Shown: one piece after another, positions 27,607 to 36,163 of the stretch
How the letters are laid out: each line of letters starts with the position of its first letter
How positions within the stretch are numbered: position 1 is the first letter of the stretch
Assembly: GCF_014204625.1 (NCBI RefSeq)
Contig: NZ_JACHLU010000004.1
Coordinates: 62,001 to 126,000 of the forward strand
Origin: Gillisella vitis
Lineage (GTDB): Bacteria > Pseudomonadota > Alphaproteobacteria > Rhizobiales > Rhizobiaceae
Length of the DNA: 64,000 nucleotides
Direction: 5' to 3'
The notes under the pieces: model-generated
Told to the model about the DNA's origin: nothing
What the model saw: the letters and a program-made list of their open reading frames with translations, nothing else
Database searches by the model: none
Position numbers and translations under genes: made by a program

Positions 27607-27652
27607 TGCATAATTCTTTAAACCGGAATCGGTGTAAAGAGAAAATTATGCA
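27607..27652. repeat. Palindromic repeat with TGCATAATT/AATTATGCA ends
   Basis: Nine-base perfect inverted ends with an internal CTTTAAACCG / CGGTGTAAAG arm pair. It shares its pattern with the element at 20857-20897. It is the third repeat unit packed into the gap between miaA and the HerA gene. Confidence 0.6.
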
Positions 27653-27667
27653 GGAGATATAAAGAGC

Positions 27668-27710
27668 TACAGCGAACCTTTGTGCGCCATATAGGGTGAG
27701 AGGCGCTGTA
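27668..27710. repeat. Palindromic repeat with TACAGCG/CGCTGTA ends
   Basis: Inverted ends TACAGCG (27668-27674) and CGCTGTA (27704-27710) around CTTTGTGCGCC. This resembles the CTACAGCGTCCTTTGTGCG-type short palindromes scattered through Rhizobiaceae genomes. The remaining 130 bases to the HerA stop show nothing I can name. Confidence 0.55.
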
Positions 27711-27844
27711 TATTTGTTTGTTTTCGTTTGTCTTTTCGGGTAATGTAACTATTCTTTTGACGCCGATTTTAATTTGCTTGCAGGTATTTTGCGGCTGCAA
27801 CAGCCAAAGCCATGACAATAAAGTGAGCCTATAACGTCTGTCAT

Positions 27845-29803
27845 TTACTCCTTCCCACCCCCCAACGGTTTCTTCAAAATACTCTCTCGCAGGCTCATGC
27901 CGTGTTCGCGCCTTGGGGGTACGGCAGGCGAGGGGGCGGTGGCAAACAGGCCGTGGGCATCGGGGGAGCGAAGATTTGCGTAGGCGCTGGCGGGTTTGAA
28001 GCCGGAGGAGGAGTCGGGGTGGGATTCCGGCTCAAGGCTTGGCAGCATGTCCGGGCGGTATGGCTCGATGATGTCGTCTGCCGGGGCTGGTTTGGGTGCT
28101 GTGTAGCTTGGGCTGAAATTGCCAAAATCCGGCTCTACGCTGGCGCGCATCCGTGAAATCACATCGCGCAGGTCGATATTGTCCGGCAATTCCTCTGACG
28201 GGCGCACCAAGGTGCCGCTGGCTTTGGGCAGATAGCGTTGCTCGACGCGGGCAAAGCGCATCCGCATGGGCACTGTGATGGCCTCGCCAAAGGCGATGGC
28301 CTCGCCATTGCCAATCGAAGAGATGAAACTGGTGGCCGAGATGGAGCCATCGGGCAGGGCTTTGCGGATGATCTCCTGATCGCGGTCGTTGGCCAGTCGC
28401 ATGGCAAACACGGTCGAGCATTGCGACAGAATCGTCTGGTCCAGCTCGCCCGGTCTTTGGGTGATCATGCCCAGCGATACGCCATATTTGCGGCCTTCCT
28501 TGGCAATGCGGGCAATGGCTTGCCGCGTGGGGAAAAAGCCGAGGTTGGGGTCTGACGGCACATAACGATGCGCTTCTTCGCAGACCACCAGCATATGAAT
28601 GGCTCCGTTGGACCACATGGCCAGCTCAAACGCCATGCGGCAGAGCACCGAGGCCACCGAATTGACGATTTCGGACGGAATGCCGGAAAGCTGAAAGGTA
28701 GAAATCGGGCGGCCATGGCCCGGCACGCGGAAAACATGCGCCACCGTTTCCATAATGGTGTCGCTGATGGTGTTGTTGGAAAACATGAAGCGATAGCGCG
28801 GATCATTCACCGCAGACTGGATGCGGATTTTTACAGCCCGCAGATGCGGCTTTTCCTCGCGGCCTTCCAGCTTGCCCATCCGTTCATCAATGCCCGCCAG
28901 CAGGTCGGCCAGCCGGTAGGGAACGGGGGTGTCAGCGGTAAAGCCTGCGCGGTCCGAGCGGCGGATCAGGCCAGCATCACCGCCCTTGAACGCGCGTTTG
29001 GCATCGGCAATCAGCTCGCGCAGAATATCCACTTCTTCGGCAACAGCCGGGCGGCCGCGATAGAGCACTTCGGTAAATTCTTCCAGCCGCATCAGCCAGA
29101 AGGGCAGATCCAGCGTATCGGTATCCACCACCACCGCATGATCGGGAAAGGCGGCGGCAAATTCATTGTGCGGATCAAGGATCAGCACGCGCAATTTCGG
29201 ATCACTCTCAATGGCCTTGTGCAGCAACAAGGATACGGCGGTGGATTTGCCAACGCCGGTTGATCCCACCACGGCAAAATGCTTGGACAGCATGGAGGGA
29301 ATATGAATGGTCGCGTCAATCTCTTCATCCTGAGAGAGCTTGCCAATCACGCAGCTTCCGCCCTCTTTGGAATCATAAATGCGCTTGAGGTCGGCCACAC
29401 GAATGCGATGAGCCACCGCGCCCAGATAGGGATATTGGGTAATGCCGGTGGAGAAATTTTCCACACCATCCAGCCCGCGCCGCACTTCGCCCATCAGCTC
29501 GACATCAATGATGAAGCCATTGTTCTGCCCTTCCGTCCATAAGCCGCTTGCGGTGCGCATGGCATAGACCAGCGCCACTACGCGATTTCCCTCAACGGTG
29601 ATGGAAATCAGCCGACCGACAGACCACAGCGAGGTCAGATCGGTGCCGCCTTGCTCTGCCGTTGCGGCAATGGTTGCGCGTGCGCCATTACAGGCCACTA
29701 CCCGCCCTAAAAAGCGGTTTCCGGGTGCCAACTGATTGCGACGATCCTCTTCAAGGGGCGAGGCAGGCAGAGTAGGGTCTTGATTGGGCAAGGGATGCTC
29801 CAT
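27845..29803 (-). CDS. HerA-type ATPase/helicase (DUF87 domain)
   Basis: A P-loop ATPase of the HerA/FtsK superfamily, about 652 residues from the ATG at 29803. An N-terminal HAS-barrel-like domain (FLGRVVACNGARATIAA, then LWSVGRLISITVEGNRVVAL) precedes Walker A HFAVVGSTGVGKSTAVSLLL, RVLILDPHNEFAAAFPDHAV, Walker B HMLVVCEEAHRYVPSDP and GMITQRPGELDQTILSQCS. The C-terminus is Pro/Ser-rich. HerA proteins are hexameric DNA translocases, in archaea paired with the nuclease NurA and in bacteria often with other nucleases; none is encoded beside it. A longer start at 29890 adds 29 unlikely basic residues. Confidence 0.87.
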   Translation of the reverse strand: MEHPLPNQDPTLPASPLEEDRRNQLAPGNRFLGRVVACNGARATIAATAEQGGTDLTSLWSVGRLISITVEGNRVVALVYAMRTASGLWTEGQNNGFIIDVELMGEVRRGLDGVENFSTGITQYPYLGAVAHRIRVADLKRIYDSKEGGSCVIGKLSQDEEIDATIHIPSMLSKHFAVVGSTGVGKSTAVSLLLHKAIESDPKLRVLILDPHNEFAAAFPDHAVVVDTDTLDLPFWLMRLEEFTEVLYRGRPAVAEEVDILRELIADAKRAFKGGDAGLIRRSDRAGFTADTPVPYRLADLLAGIDERMGKLEGREEKPHLRAVKIRIQSAVNDPRYRFMFSNNTISDTIMETVAHVFRVPGHGRPISTFQLSGIPSEIVNSVASVLCRMAFELAMWSNGAIHMLVVCEEAHRYVPSDPNLGFFPTRQAIARIAKEGRKYGVSLGMITQRPGELDQTILSQCSTVFAMRLANDRDQEIIRKALPDGSISATSFISSIGNGEAIAFGEAITVPMRMRFARVEQRYLPKASGTLVRPSEELPDNIDLRDVISRMRASVEPDFGNFSPSYTAPKPAPADDIIEPYRPDMLPSLEPESHPDSSSGFKPASAYANLRSPDAHGLFATAPSPAVPPRREHGMSLRESILKKPLGGGKE

Positions 29804-30040
29804 TGGTCTGCCTAAAGCCCGGCAAAGTCTGCTGGTTTTACCGGAGCCGCGCTTTATTCTTAACTTTTGCGCATATGCGTTATCATTCAATTGATGTCAG
29901 TTGAATGCGCCATGCGACAGGATTTTAGAGCGGCCAGTCTTAATAACAGGTGTATTCCGTTTTGCGCTATGATGCTGTCATTCATCGGGCATATGCCCGT
30001 AAAATTTGCATCATTCGCCGCATTTGCGGGCTTTTGGGCG

Positions 30041-30069
30041 TTGACGCTTATCAATATAGCGTCTAAGAC
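30041..30069 (+). promoter_or_regulatory. Probable promoter of the ilv leader and ilvIH
   Basis: TTGACG (30041-30046) and TAAGAC (30064-30069) are separated by 17 bases. Transcription would begin about 7 bases later, at or next to the A of the leader-peptide ATG at 30077, which suggests a leaderless leader peptide. Predicted from sequence only. Confidence 0.5.
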
Positions 30070-30076
30070 GGTGCCT

Positions 30077-30133
30077 ATGAAAAATTTTGTCATTATTCTT
30101 GTGGTGGGATCGCGTATGGGCATGACGGTGTAA
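30077..30133 (+). CDS. ilvL: ilv leader peptide (attenuation)
   Basis: An 18-residue reading frame, MKNFVIILVVGSRMGMTV, with six branched-chain codons in a row (Val-Ile-Ile-Leu-Val-Val). It ends 33 bases before an intrinsic terminator and 113 bases before the start of the acetolactate synthase gene. This is the layout of ribosome-mediated attenuation of ilv operons: when Val, Ile or Leu tRNAs are uncharged, the ribosome stalls on these codons and an antiterminator forms. No Shine-Dalgarno is seen, and the predicted transcription start coincides with the ATG. Confidence 0.75.
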   Translation: MKNFVIILVVGSRMGMTV

Positions 30134-30166
30134 CCGTCAGGCATTAGCCTCCCATGCGCGACAAAC

Positions 30167-30191
30167 AGGCTCCTCTCAGGGGCCTTTTTTT
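30167..30191 (+). terminator. ilv attenuator terminator
   Basis: AGGCTCCT and AGGGGCCT form a short GC-rich hairpin with one G-U pair and a small loop, followed by a run of seven Ts (30185-30191). It lies between the leader peptide and the ilvI start. A weaker hairpin, AGGC/GCCT at 30139-30150, lies between and could take part in alternative pairing. Alternative structures were judged by eye, not computed. Confidence 0.75.
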
Positions 30192-30246
30192 ATGCCCAAA
30201 ATCACGCTAACAGCAAATGCAATTCGGGAAACTGGCGGGAGCAGAC

Positions 30247-32049
30247 ATGACTGGAACAGATAACACGGCGAATGAGCAGATCAGCACACAGATGACAGGT
30301 GCGGAAATTGTTTTGAAAGCTCTGAAAGACAATGGCGTCGAGCATATTTTCGGCTATCCGGGCGGATCGGTGCTGCCAATCTACGACGAGATCTTCCAGC
30401 AGGACGATATTCAGCACATTCTGGTGCGTCACGAGCAGGGCGCTGGCCATGCGGCAGAAGGTTATGCCCGCTCCACTGGCAAGGTTGGCGTTGTTCTCGT
30501 GACCTCTGGTCCGGGCGTGACCAATACGATTACGCCGCTTCAGGATGCGTTGATGGACAGCATTCCGATGGTGTGCCTTTCCGGTCAGGTTCCCACCACG
30601 CTGATTGGCTCGGATGCGTTTCAGGAATGCGACACCGTTGGTATTACCCGGCCTTGCACCAAGCACAACTGGCTGGTGAAAGATGTGAATGATCTGGCCC
30701 GTGTCATTCATGAAGCCTTCCGCATTGCCCAGACGGGGCGTCCCGGCCCGGTTGTGGTTGACATTCCAAAAGACGTTCAATTTGCCACTGGCACCTATAC
30801 GCCGCCAGAGCGCCACGCCATTCAGCGCAGCTATCAGCCGAAATTGCAGGGCGATGCCAAGGCCATTGAAGCGGCTGTGCAATTGATGGCCAGTGCCCGG
30901 CGTCCCGTCATCTATTCCGGTGGCGGTGTGGTCAATTCAGGCCCGGAAGCCTCCAGATTGTTGCGCGAACTGGTGCAATTGACCGATTTCCCCATCACCT
31001 CGACCCTGATGGGTCTGGGCAGCTATCCGGCATCGGGTGCCAACTGGCTGGGCATGTTGGGTATGCACGGTTCCTATGAAGCCAATATGGCCATGCATGA
31101 TTGCGATGTGATGGTCTGCATTGGTGCGCGTTTTGATGACCGTATCACCGGCCGTTTGAATGCGTTCTCGCCCAATTCCAAGAAAATCCATATCGATATT
31201 GATCCATCATCGATCAACAAGACAGTGCGGGTGGATATTCCGATTACCGGCGATGTTGGCCATGTTCTGGAAGATATGGTGCGCATCTGGCGTGCCTTGC
31301 CAAAGAAGCCGCAAGCGGAGCAGACGGCAGACTGGAAGAGCAGCATTGCCAAATGGAAGGCGCGTAACTCCTTCTCCTACACGCCATCCAAAGATGTGAT
31401 CATGCCGCAATATGCCATTGAGCGTTTGTCGGCGCTGACCCTTGGCCGTGACACCTATATCACCACGGAAGTGGGCCAGCATCAGATGTGGGCGGCGCAA
31501 TTCTTTGGCTTTGAGCAGCCAAACCATTGGCTGACCTCTGGCGGTCTTGGCACCATGGGCTATGGTTTTCCGGCAGCCATTGGCGTGCAGATTGCCCATC
31601 CCGACGCTTTGGTGATTGATATTGCCGGTGATGCCTCGATTCAGATGTGCATTCAGGAAATGTCCTGCGCCGTGCAGTATAATGCGCCGGTCAAGATCTT
31701 CATTCTGAACAACCAGTATATGGGCATGGTGCGCCAGTGGCAGCAATTGCTGCATGGCAATCGCCTGTCCAATTCCTACACCGAGGCCATGCCCGACTTT
31801 GTCAAACTGGCCGAAGCCTATGGCGCTGTGGGTATGCGTTGCGACAAGCCTGATCAACTGGATGATGCGATCATGGAAATGATCAACGTCAAGCGGCCGG
31901 TGATTTTCGATTGCCGCGTGGCCAATCTGGCCAATTGCTTCCCGATGATCCCATCGGGCAAGGCCCATAATGAAATGCTGCTGCCGGATGAGGCGACGGA
32001 TGATGCAGTGGCGACAGCCATTGATGCCAAAGGCCGTCAGCTCGTTTAA
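30247..32049 (+). CDS. ilvI: Acetolactate synthase, large catalytic subunit
   Basis: A thiamine-diphosphate enzyme of 600 residues that condenses pyruvate to acetolactate, or pyruvate with 2-oxobutyrate to acetohydroxybutyrate. Motifs: IFGYPGGSVLPIYDEIF, LVRHEQGAGHAAEGYAR with the catalytic Glu, SGPGVTNTITPL, and the cofactor region IAGDASIQMCIQEM then APVKIFILNNQYMGMVRQW. The ATG at 30247 follows GGCGGGAG; an in-frame ATG at 30217 is less likely. The regulatory subunit gene starts 17 bases after the stop. Expression is probably set by the upstream attenuator. Confidence 0.96.
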   Translation: MTGTDNTANEQISTQMTGAEIVLKALKDNGVEHIFGYPGGSVLPIYDEIFQQDDIQHILVRHEQGAGHAAEGYARSTGKVGVVLVTSGPGVTNTITPLQDALMDSIPMVCLSGQVPTTLIGSDAFQECDTVGITRPCTKHNWLVKDVNDLARVIHEAFRIAQTGRPGPVVVDIPKDVQFATGTYTPPERHAIQRSYQPKLQGDAKAIEAAVQLMASARRPVIYSGGGVVNSGPEASRLLRELVQLTDFPITSTLMGLGSYPASGANWLGMLGMHGSYEANMAMHDCDVMVCIGARFDDRITGRLNAFSPNSKKIHIDIDPSSINKTVRVDIPITGDVGHVLEDMVRIWRALPKKPQAEQTADWKSSIAKWKARNSFSYTPSKDVIMPQYAIERLSALTLGRDTYITTEVGQHQMWAAQFFGFEQPNHWLTSGGLGTMGYGFPAAIGVQIAHPDALVIDIAGDASIQMCIQEMSCAVQYNAPVKIFILNNQYMGMVRQWQQLLHGNRLSNSYTEAMPDFVKLAEAYGAVGMRCDKPDQLDDAIMEMINVKRPVIFDCRVANLANCFPMIPSGKAHNEMLLPDEATDDAVATAIDAKGRQLV

Positions 32050-32066
32050 CTCTTGAGGGGAAAACC

Positions 32067-32639
32067 ATGAACGCTCACCTACAACCCACCGGCTCCGCCT
32101 ATTTCATCTCGCCGGAAACAGAAGTGAAAGAAAACCACACGCTGTCTGTGCTGGTGGATAACGAGCCGGGCGTTCTCGCCCGTGTTATCGGCCTGTTCTC
32201 TGGTCGCGGCTACAATATTGAAAGCCTGACGGTCTCCGAGACCGAGCACGAGGCGCATCTGTCGCGCATCACCATTGTGACCCGCGGCACGCCGCTGGTG
32301 CTGGAGCAGATAAAGGCGCAGCTGGAGCGGATCATTCCGGTGCATCGCGTTCTGGATCTCACCGTGCGCGCCCGCCAGCTGGGGCAGGAGCGGCCGATTG
32401 AGCGCGAAGTGGCGCTGGTAAAAGTGGTCAGCACCGGCGAAATGCGGGCAGAAACCCTGCGGCTGGCCGATGCTTTCCACGCCAAAGTGGTGGATGCCAC
32501 GGTGGATCATTTCATTTTCGAGATCACGGGTAAGTCGTCAAAAATTGACCAGTTCGTCTCGATCATGAAGCCGCTGGGGCTTAACGAAGTCTGCCGTACA
32601 GGCATTGCCGCCATGAACCGTGGCGCTCAGGGCATGTAA
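32067..32639 (+). CDS. ilvH: Acetolactate synthase, small regulatory subunit
   Basis: A 190-residue regulatory subunit. The N-terminal ACT domain (HTLSVLVDNEPGVLARVIGLFSGRGYNIES, seen around residues 24-55) binds valine for feedback inhibition, and the C-terminal ALS_ss_C domain carries EREVALVKV, FHAKVVDATVDHFIFEITG and GLNEVCRTGIAAMNRG. It is preceded by GAGGGG and co-transcribed with ilvI. The N-terminal extension of about 20 residues is typical of alphaproteobacterial IlvH. Confidence 0.96.
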   Translation: MNAHLQPTGSAYFISPETEVKENHTLSVLVDNEPGVLARVIGLFSGRGYNIESLTVSETEHEAHLSRITIVTRGTPLVLEQIKAQLERIIPVHRVLDLTVRARQLGQERPIEREVALVKVVSTGEMRAETLRLADAFHAKVVDATVDHFIFEITGKSSKIDQFVSIMKPLGLNEVCRTGIAAMNRGAQGM

Positions 32640-32769
32640 TCACAGATTTTCCACAGCTTTGCGCAGGATGTTTTGATTCTGCGCAAAGGTTTATTAACTT
32701 TTTTCAGGGTGATTTTGAACAAAATAGCTCATGGCGCGTTAATGGCTCAGAGAAACACAGGAGCCTGCC

Positions 32770-33051
32770 ATGAAAGCAGCAACAGTATTCATTCTGATCG
32801 CATCTTTGACAGTCCCGGCTGGTCTTGCGGCTAAGGGATTTGTTGAGCACAATGGACAGTCATCACTGACGAAAACCGAGCCTTTTGCTCATGTCACTGT
32901 GAAAAAGACATCGCGCTTGCAGCTCCACAGCCAGCAAAGTGCTTTGCCAGAAGACGAACTTTCTGAATGGGCTTCGGATTGTTACGACGCTTACGGCTCT
33001 GGCGGTGCAGGCGCAAATGCTGCAAATCTGAAAGCCTGCCTGAAGGGATAG
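32770..33051 (+). CDS. Small secreted protein, unknown function
   Basis: A 93-residue protein with a signal peptide (MKAATVFILIASLTVPAGLA, cleavage near AKG). The mature part is polar and ends with a Ser-Asp-Cys-Tyr-Asp-Ala-Tyr-Gly segment, a Gly/Ala stretch and a second Cys (NLKACLKG), so one disulfide is possible. I do not recognise a family. CAGGAG precedes the ATG and an intrinsic terminator follows, supporting a genuine monocistronic gene. Confidence 0.65.
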   Translation: MKAATVFILIASLTVPAGLAAKGFVEHNGQSSLTKTEPFAHVTVKKTSRLQLHSQQSALPEDELSEWASDCYDAYGSGGAGANAANLKACLKG

Positions 33052-33094
33052 ACTGTCTCTCAAGGCTTTATACTCCTCTCGCTGCACGTTTTAT

Positions 33095-33127
33095 ACCAAG
33101 AGTCATTGAAAATGACTCTTGGTTTTA
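33095..33127 (+). terminator. Rho-independent terminator
   Basis: ACCAAGAGTCAT (33095-33106) and ATGACTCTTGGT (33112-33123) form a perfect 12-base stem with a 5-base loop, followed by TTTT. It terminates the small secreted-protein gene that ends 44 bases upstream. Confidence 0.85.
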
Positions 33128-33225
33128 CACTGCCGCAAGATCGTGTCACCAAGACAATTAAAGCATGGAAACAGGCTGGAATGCTTCATTAGGTCAGCTA
33201 TACTGACATAAATGAAGTGGGGGAG

Positions 33226-33825
33226 ATGTCTGTGACACTTGAAAGCCTGGGGGCGTTGGTTCTGTTTGCGTTTACCACCTCGATCACGCCGGGGCCGAAC
33301 AATATGATGCTGTTTGCATCGGGGGTGAATTTTGGCTTTCGCCGCACTTTGCCGCATATGCTGGGCATTGGCGCTGGCTTTTTGTCCTTGCTGATTGGTG
33401 CGGGGCTGGGGCTTGGGGCGCTGCTTGTGGCGCTGCCGCTGGCCTATCTGCTGTTGAAAATTGCAGGCGGGCTTTATCTGGTCTGGATTGCCTGGAAAAT
33501 TGGCACGTCAAGGGTTCTGGGCGAGGGGCAGGCCAAGGATAAGCCGATGAGCTTTTTTGCCGCCGCGCTGTTTCAATGGGTTAATCCCAAGGCATGGGTC
33601 ATGGCAGTTACCGCCATGGCGACCTATACGGATGTGGCATATTATTGGCAGAGTGTGGTCATTGTCGGACTGGTTTTTGCGGCGGTGAATGTGCCGAGCG
33701 TGTCCACCTGGGCGGGCTTTGGCTCGAGCTTGCGGGAATGGCTGTCGGTGCCGGTGCGGTTGAAATGGTTCAATATCACCATGGCTGTGCTGCTGGTGCT
33801 CAGTCTTTGGCCAATGCTGCGGTGA
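33226..33825 (+). CDS. LysE/RhtB-family amino acid exporter
   Basis: About 200 residues and six hydrophobic segments. The N-terminus LVLFAFTTSITPGPNNMMLF is the RhtB/LysE signature, and FFAAALFQWVNPKAWVMA is the second conserved motif. Substrates of the family include lysine, arginine, threonine and homoserine lactones; the one here is unknown. The ATG at 33226 lies only one base from GGGGGAG; the GTG at 33232 has better spacing and may be the true start. A short palindrome, GTCAG/CTGAC, at 33193-33207 could be an operator. Confidence 0.9.
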   Translation: MSVTLESLGALVLFAFTTSITPGPNNMMLFASGVNFGFRRTLPHMLGIGAGFLSLLIGAGLGLGALLVALPLAYLLLKIAGGLYLVWIAWKIGTSRVLGEGQAKDKPMSFFAAALFQWVNPKAWVMAVTAMATYTDVAYYWQSVVIVGLVFAAVNVPSVSTWAGFGSSLREWLSVPVRLKWFNITMAVLLVLSLWPMLR

Positions 33826-33888
33826 AAATATGCGGGGAGTGCGTGTCTCTTCTTGCATTTGGGGTGCGAATCCGCGCATGACCATCTG

Positions 33889-35019
33889 ATGGAATTTGCA
33901 CCTCAACAGGATGAAGCTCTCAAGGCCGTTGCCAAATGGCTGAAAGAGGGAAAAACCCCGGTTTTCCGGCTGTTCGGCTATGCGGGAACCGGCAAGACCA
34001 CGCTTGCGCGGCATTTTGCCGAGCATGTCGATGGCGATGTGCTGTTTGCCGCCTTTACTGGCAAGGCAGCGCAGGTGTTGCGCTCCAAGGGGGCCACCAC
34101 GGCCCGCACCATTCACTCGCTGATCTATCGTCCGCGCGGCGAAGAAGAAGTGTCGGATGAGGAAACCGGCAAGACATCGATGACGCCGATGTTTTCAGTC
34201 AATCGTCAAAGCCCGGTGGCCAAGGCAGCGCTGATTGTCATCGATGAATGCTCGATGGTGGATGAGCAGCTGGGCCGTGATTTGATGAGCTTTGGCACGC
34301 CGATTCTGGTGCTGGGTGATCCCGGCCAGTTGCCGCCGGTATCTGGCGGCGGTTTCTTTACCGAGCAGGAGCCGGATTATCTGCTGACCGATATTCACCG
34401 GCAGGCGCGTGATAACCCGATTATCCAGCTGGCCATGCAGATCCGCGAAGGCCGCGAGATTACCCATGGCGATTATGGTGCAACGGCGCGGGTGATTTCC
34501 AAAAACGAAGTGACGCAGGATCTGGTGCTCAATTGCGATCAGGTGCTGGTGGGCACCAACAAGACCCGGCGTCGTTATAATAAACGTCTGCGGGAGCTGA
34601 AAGGCTTTACCGCTGATTATCCGCAATCGGGCGACAAGCTGGTGTGCCTGCGCAATGATCAGGTCAAGGGTCTGCTCAATGGCTCACTCTGGCAGGTAAT
34701 GACCTCCTCGCGCGAGACAGTGAAGCCCGGCATGAACCTGCTGATCAAGCCGGAAGACGATGATATGGATCGCGGTGCCGCCAAGATCAAATTGCTGAAG
34801 GCGGCTTTTGAGGATGTTGAGACGGAAATTCCGTGGACCACCCGCAAGCGCTATGACGAATTTGACTATGGCTATGCGCTGACCGTGCACAAGGCGCAAG
34901 GCTCGCAGTGGAACAATGTGGTGCTGTTTGATGAAAGCTGGGCGTTCCGCGATACGCGAGAACGCTGGCTCTATACGGCGGTCACTCGGGCGGCTGAAAC
35001 ACTGACGATTGTTCGTTAA
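33889..35019 (+). CDS. RecD-like ATP-dependent DNA helicase (UvrD_C_2)
   Basis: A 376-residue superfamily 1B helicase-like ATPase. Walker A is FRLFGYAGTGKTTLARHFAE near residue 27, then FTGKAAQVLRSKG, Walker B ALIVIDECSMVDEQLG, LGDPGQLPPVSGGGFF, and a C-terminal UvrD_C_2 part with YGYALTVHKAQGSQWNNVVLF and LYTAVTRAAETL. It resembles the helicase core of RecD2/TraA without accessory domains. RecB and RecC are not nearby, and Rhizobiales use AddAB, so this is an independent helicase. Its stop overlaps that of the convergent regulator by 4 bases. Confidence 0.88.
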   Translation: MEFAPQQDEALKAVAKWLKEGKTPVFRLFGYAGTGKTTLARHFAEHVDGDVLFAAFTGKAAQVLRSKGATTARTIHSLIYRPRGEEEVSDEETGKTSMTPMFSVNRQSPVAKAALIVIDECSMVDEQLGRDLMSFGTPILVLGDPGQLPPVSGGGFFTEQEPDYLLTDIHRQARDNPIIQLAMQIREGREITHGDYGATARVISKNEVTQDLVLNCDQVLVGTNKTRRRYNKRLRELKGFTADYPQSGDKLVCLRNDQVKGLLNGSLWQVMTSSRETVKPGMNLLIKPEDDDMDRGAAKIKLLKAAFEDVETEIPWTTRKRYDEFDYGYALTVHKAQGSQWNNVVLFDESWAFRDTRERWLYTAVTRAAETLTIVR

Positions 35020-35708
35020 GAGGCAATCAAACCGAGCAAAACCGCTTTGGCCACCGCTTGAAAACGGTTTGTGGCGCTGATTTTGCGCATGATGCTGATT
35101 TCAAGTGATTGCACCGCCTCTGGCGTTATCTGCATGGTGCGCACGAGACGAGTCTGGGTGTAGCCTTCTGCCATCAGCCTCAGGCACTGAAGCTCAAGAT
35201 CGCTGAGATCAATGCTGTGGAGTGGCTGTCTTTCGGCTTGGTCATCATCGTCTTCACGGTGCTCTATCAGCGCGTTGATCTGCTGCATTTGCCGCAAAAT
35301 GGTGGATTGTGAGGTGATCAGCTCCCGTTTGCGGGCCTCCAGAGCAGAGGTCAGCAACATATTGGCTTCAGCCTGTGTTGCCACCTCACTCAGTTCTGTC
35401 AGCAGATCCTGAATGGCGGCAATGGGCATGCCTGTTTCACGACAGGTATTAATCAGTGCCATACGCTTTATGTCGCGGTGGTAATAGACCCGCATCAAAC
35501 CCATGCGGCTGGAGGAGAGCAGATTTTTTTCCTCGTAAAAATGCAAGGTGCGATGGGTAACGCCAAAAAGATTGGCCATGTCGGAAATTGCAATCGGCTC
35601 TGGCGGCAAATCGTCCGGCATCGGCAGCATGGGCAAGAAAGCCAATGAAGCATGAGGGATTTCGCCCGGACGGGCGCTGGACTTCGAATGCTCAATATGA
35701 AATCGCAT
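35016..35708 (-). CDS. MerR-type regulator fused to a LuxR-type C-terminal helix-turn-helix
   Basis: A 230-residue protein. Residues about 40-105 form a MerR DNA-binding domain (IAISDMANLFGVTHRTLHFYEEK, RVYYHRDIKRMALINTCRETG) followed by a coiled coil rich in Glu, Gln and Arg. The C-terminal 65 residues, LSDLELQCLRLMAEGYTQTR then ITPEAVQSLEISIMRKI, look like a GerE/LuxR-type helix-turn-helix rather than an effector domain. The ATG at 35708 is chosen, with GGGGA 8 bases upstream; a GTG at 35723 is possible. No Cys-based metal site is present. The effector and targets are unknown. Confidence 0.75.
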   Translation of the reverse strand: MRFHIEHSKSSARPGEIPHASLAFLPMLPMPDDLPPEPIAISDMANLFGVTHRTLHFYEEKNLLSSSRMGLMRVYYHRDIKRMALINTCRETGMPIAAIQDLLTELSEVATQAEANMLLTSALEARKRELITSQSTILRQMQQINALIEHREDDDDQAERQPLHSIDLSDLELQCLRLMAEGYTQTRLVRTMQITPEAVQSLEISIMRKISATNRFQAVAKAVLLGLIAS

Positions 35709-36163
35709 AGGCTTGTTCCCCACGTCCCTGATGTTTTATGTTCGGTTGTTTTTGCAGGATTCTTGATGCTCAACCGAATCGTCGTGTTTTTGTTTAACCT
35801 CATCTATCATTGTTAATTCGAAAATACAAATATACATGCCCGTCATCCACAGCGACCTCTTTGGGTTGTGTTGAGAGCTGTGTCGATTATGTCCTCCATG
35901 GTGCTGCTTTCTTGAGGTCATTGCAAGCAAAAGCTATGCCATTATCAAACAAAAGCATCTTCGACCTGCAATTTTTTGGGGTATTTGTTGTGCTTTCGCG
36001 GGCGTGTTGGCGCAGGGCAATAAATTCCGAATTTCCATGGGTTGATCACATAATCTCATTGGCGTTTGATGCCTCAACGTTTTACAGAGAATAGGTGGAT
36101 GTCCGGCGCTGGCTTGCCGAGCGCTTCGGCCCTGTAAATGGCACTATGAATGGATTTTGATCA
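35709..36163. other. Intergenic region between the MerR/LuxR regulator and pdxJ
   Basis: About 455 bases, relatively AT-rich, separating two divergent genes. I see no tRNA, repeat element or convincing small gene in it. It must hold promoters for both flanking genes, but I cannot single out either one. Confidence 0.4.
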
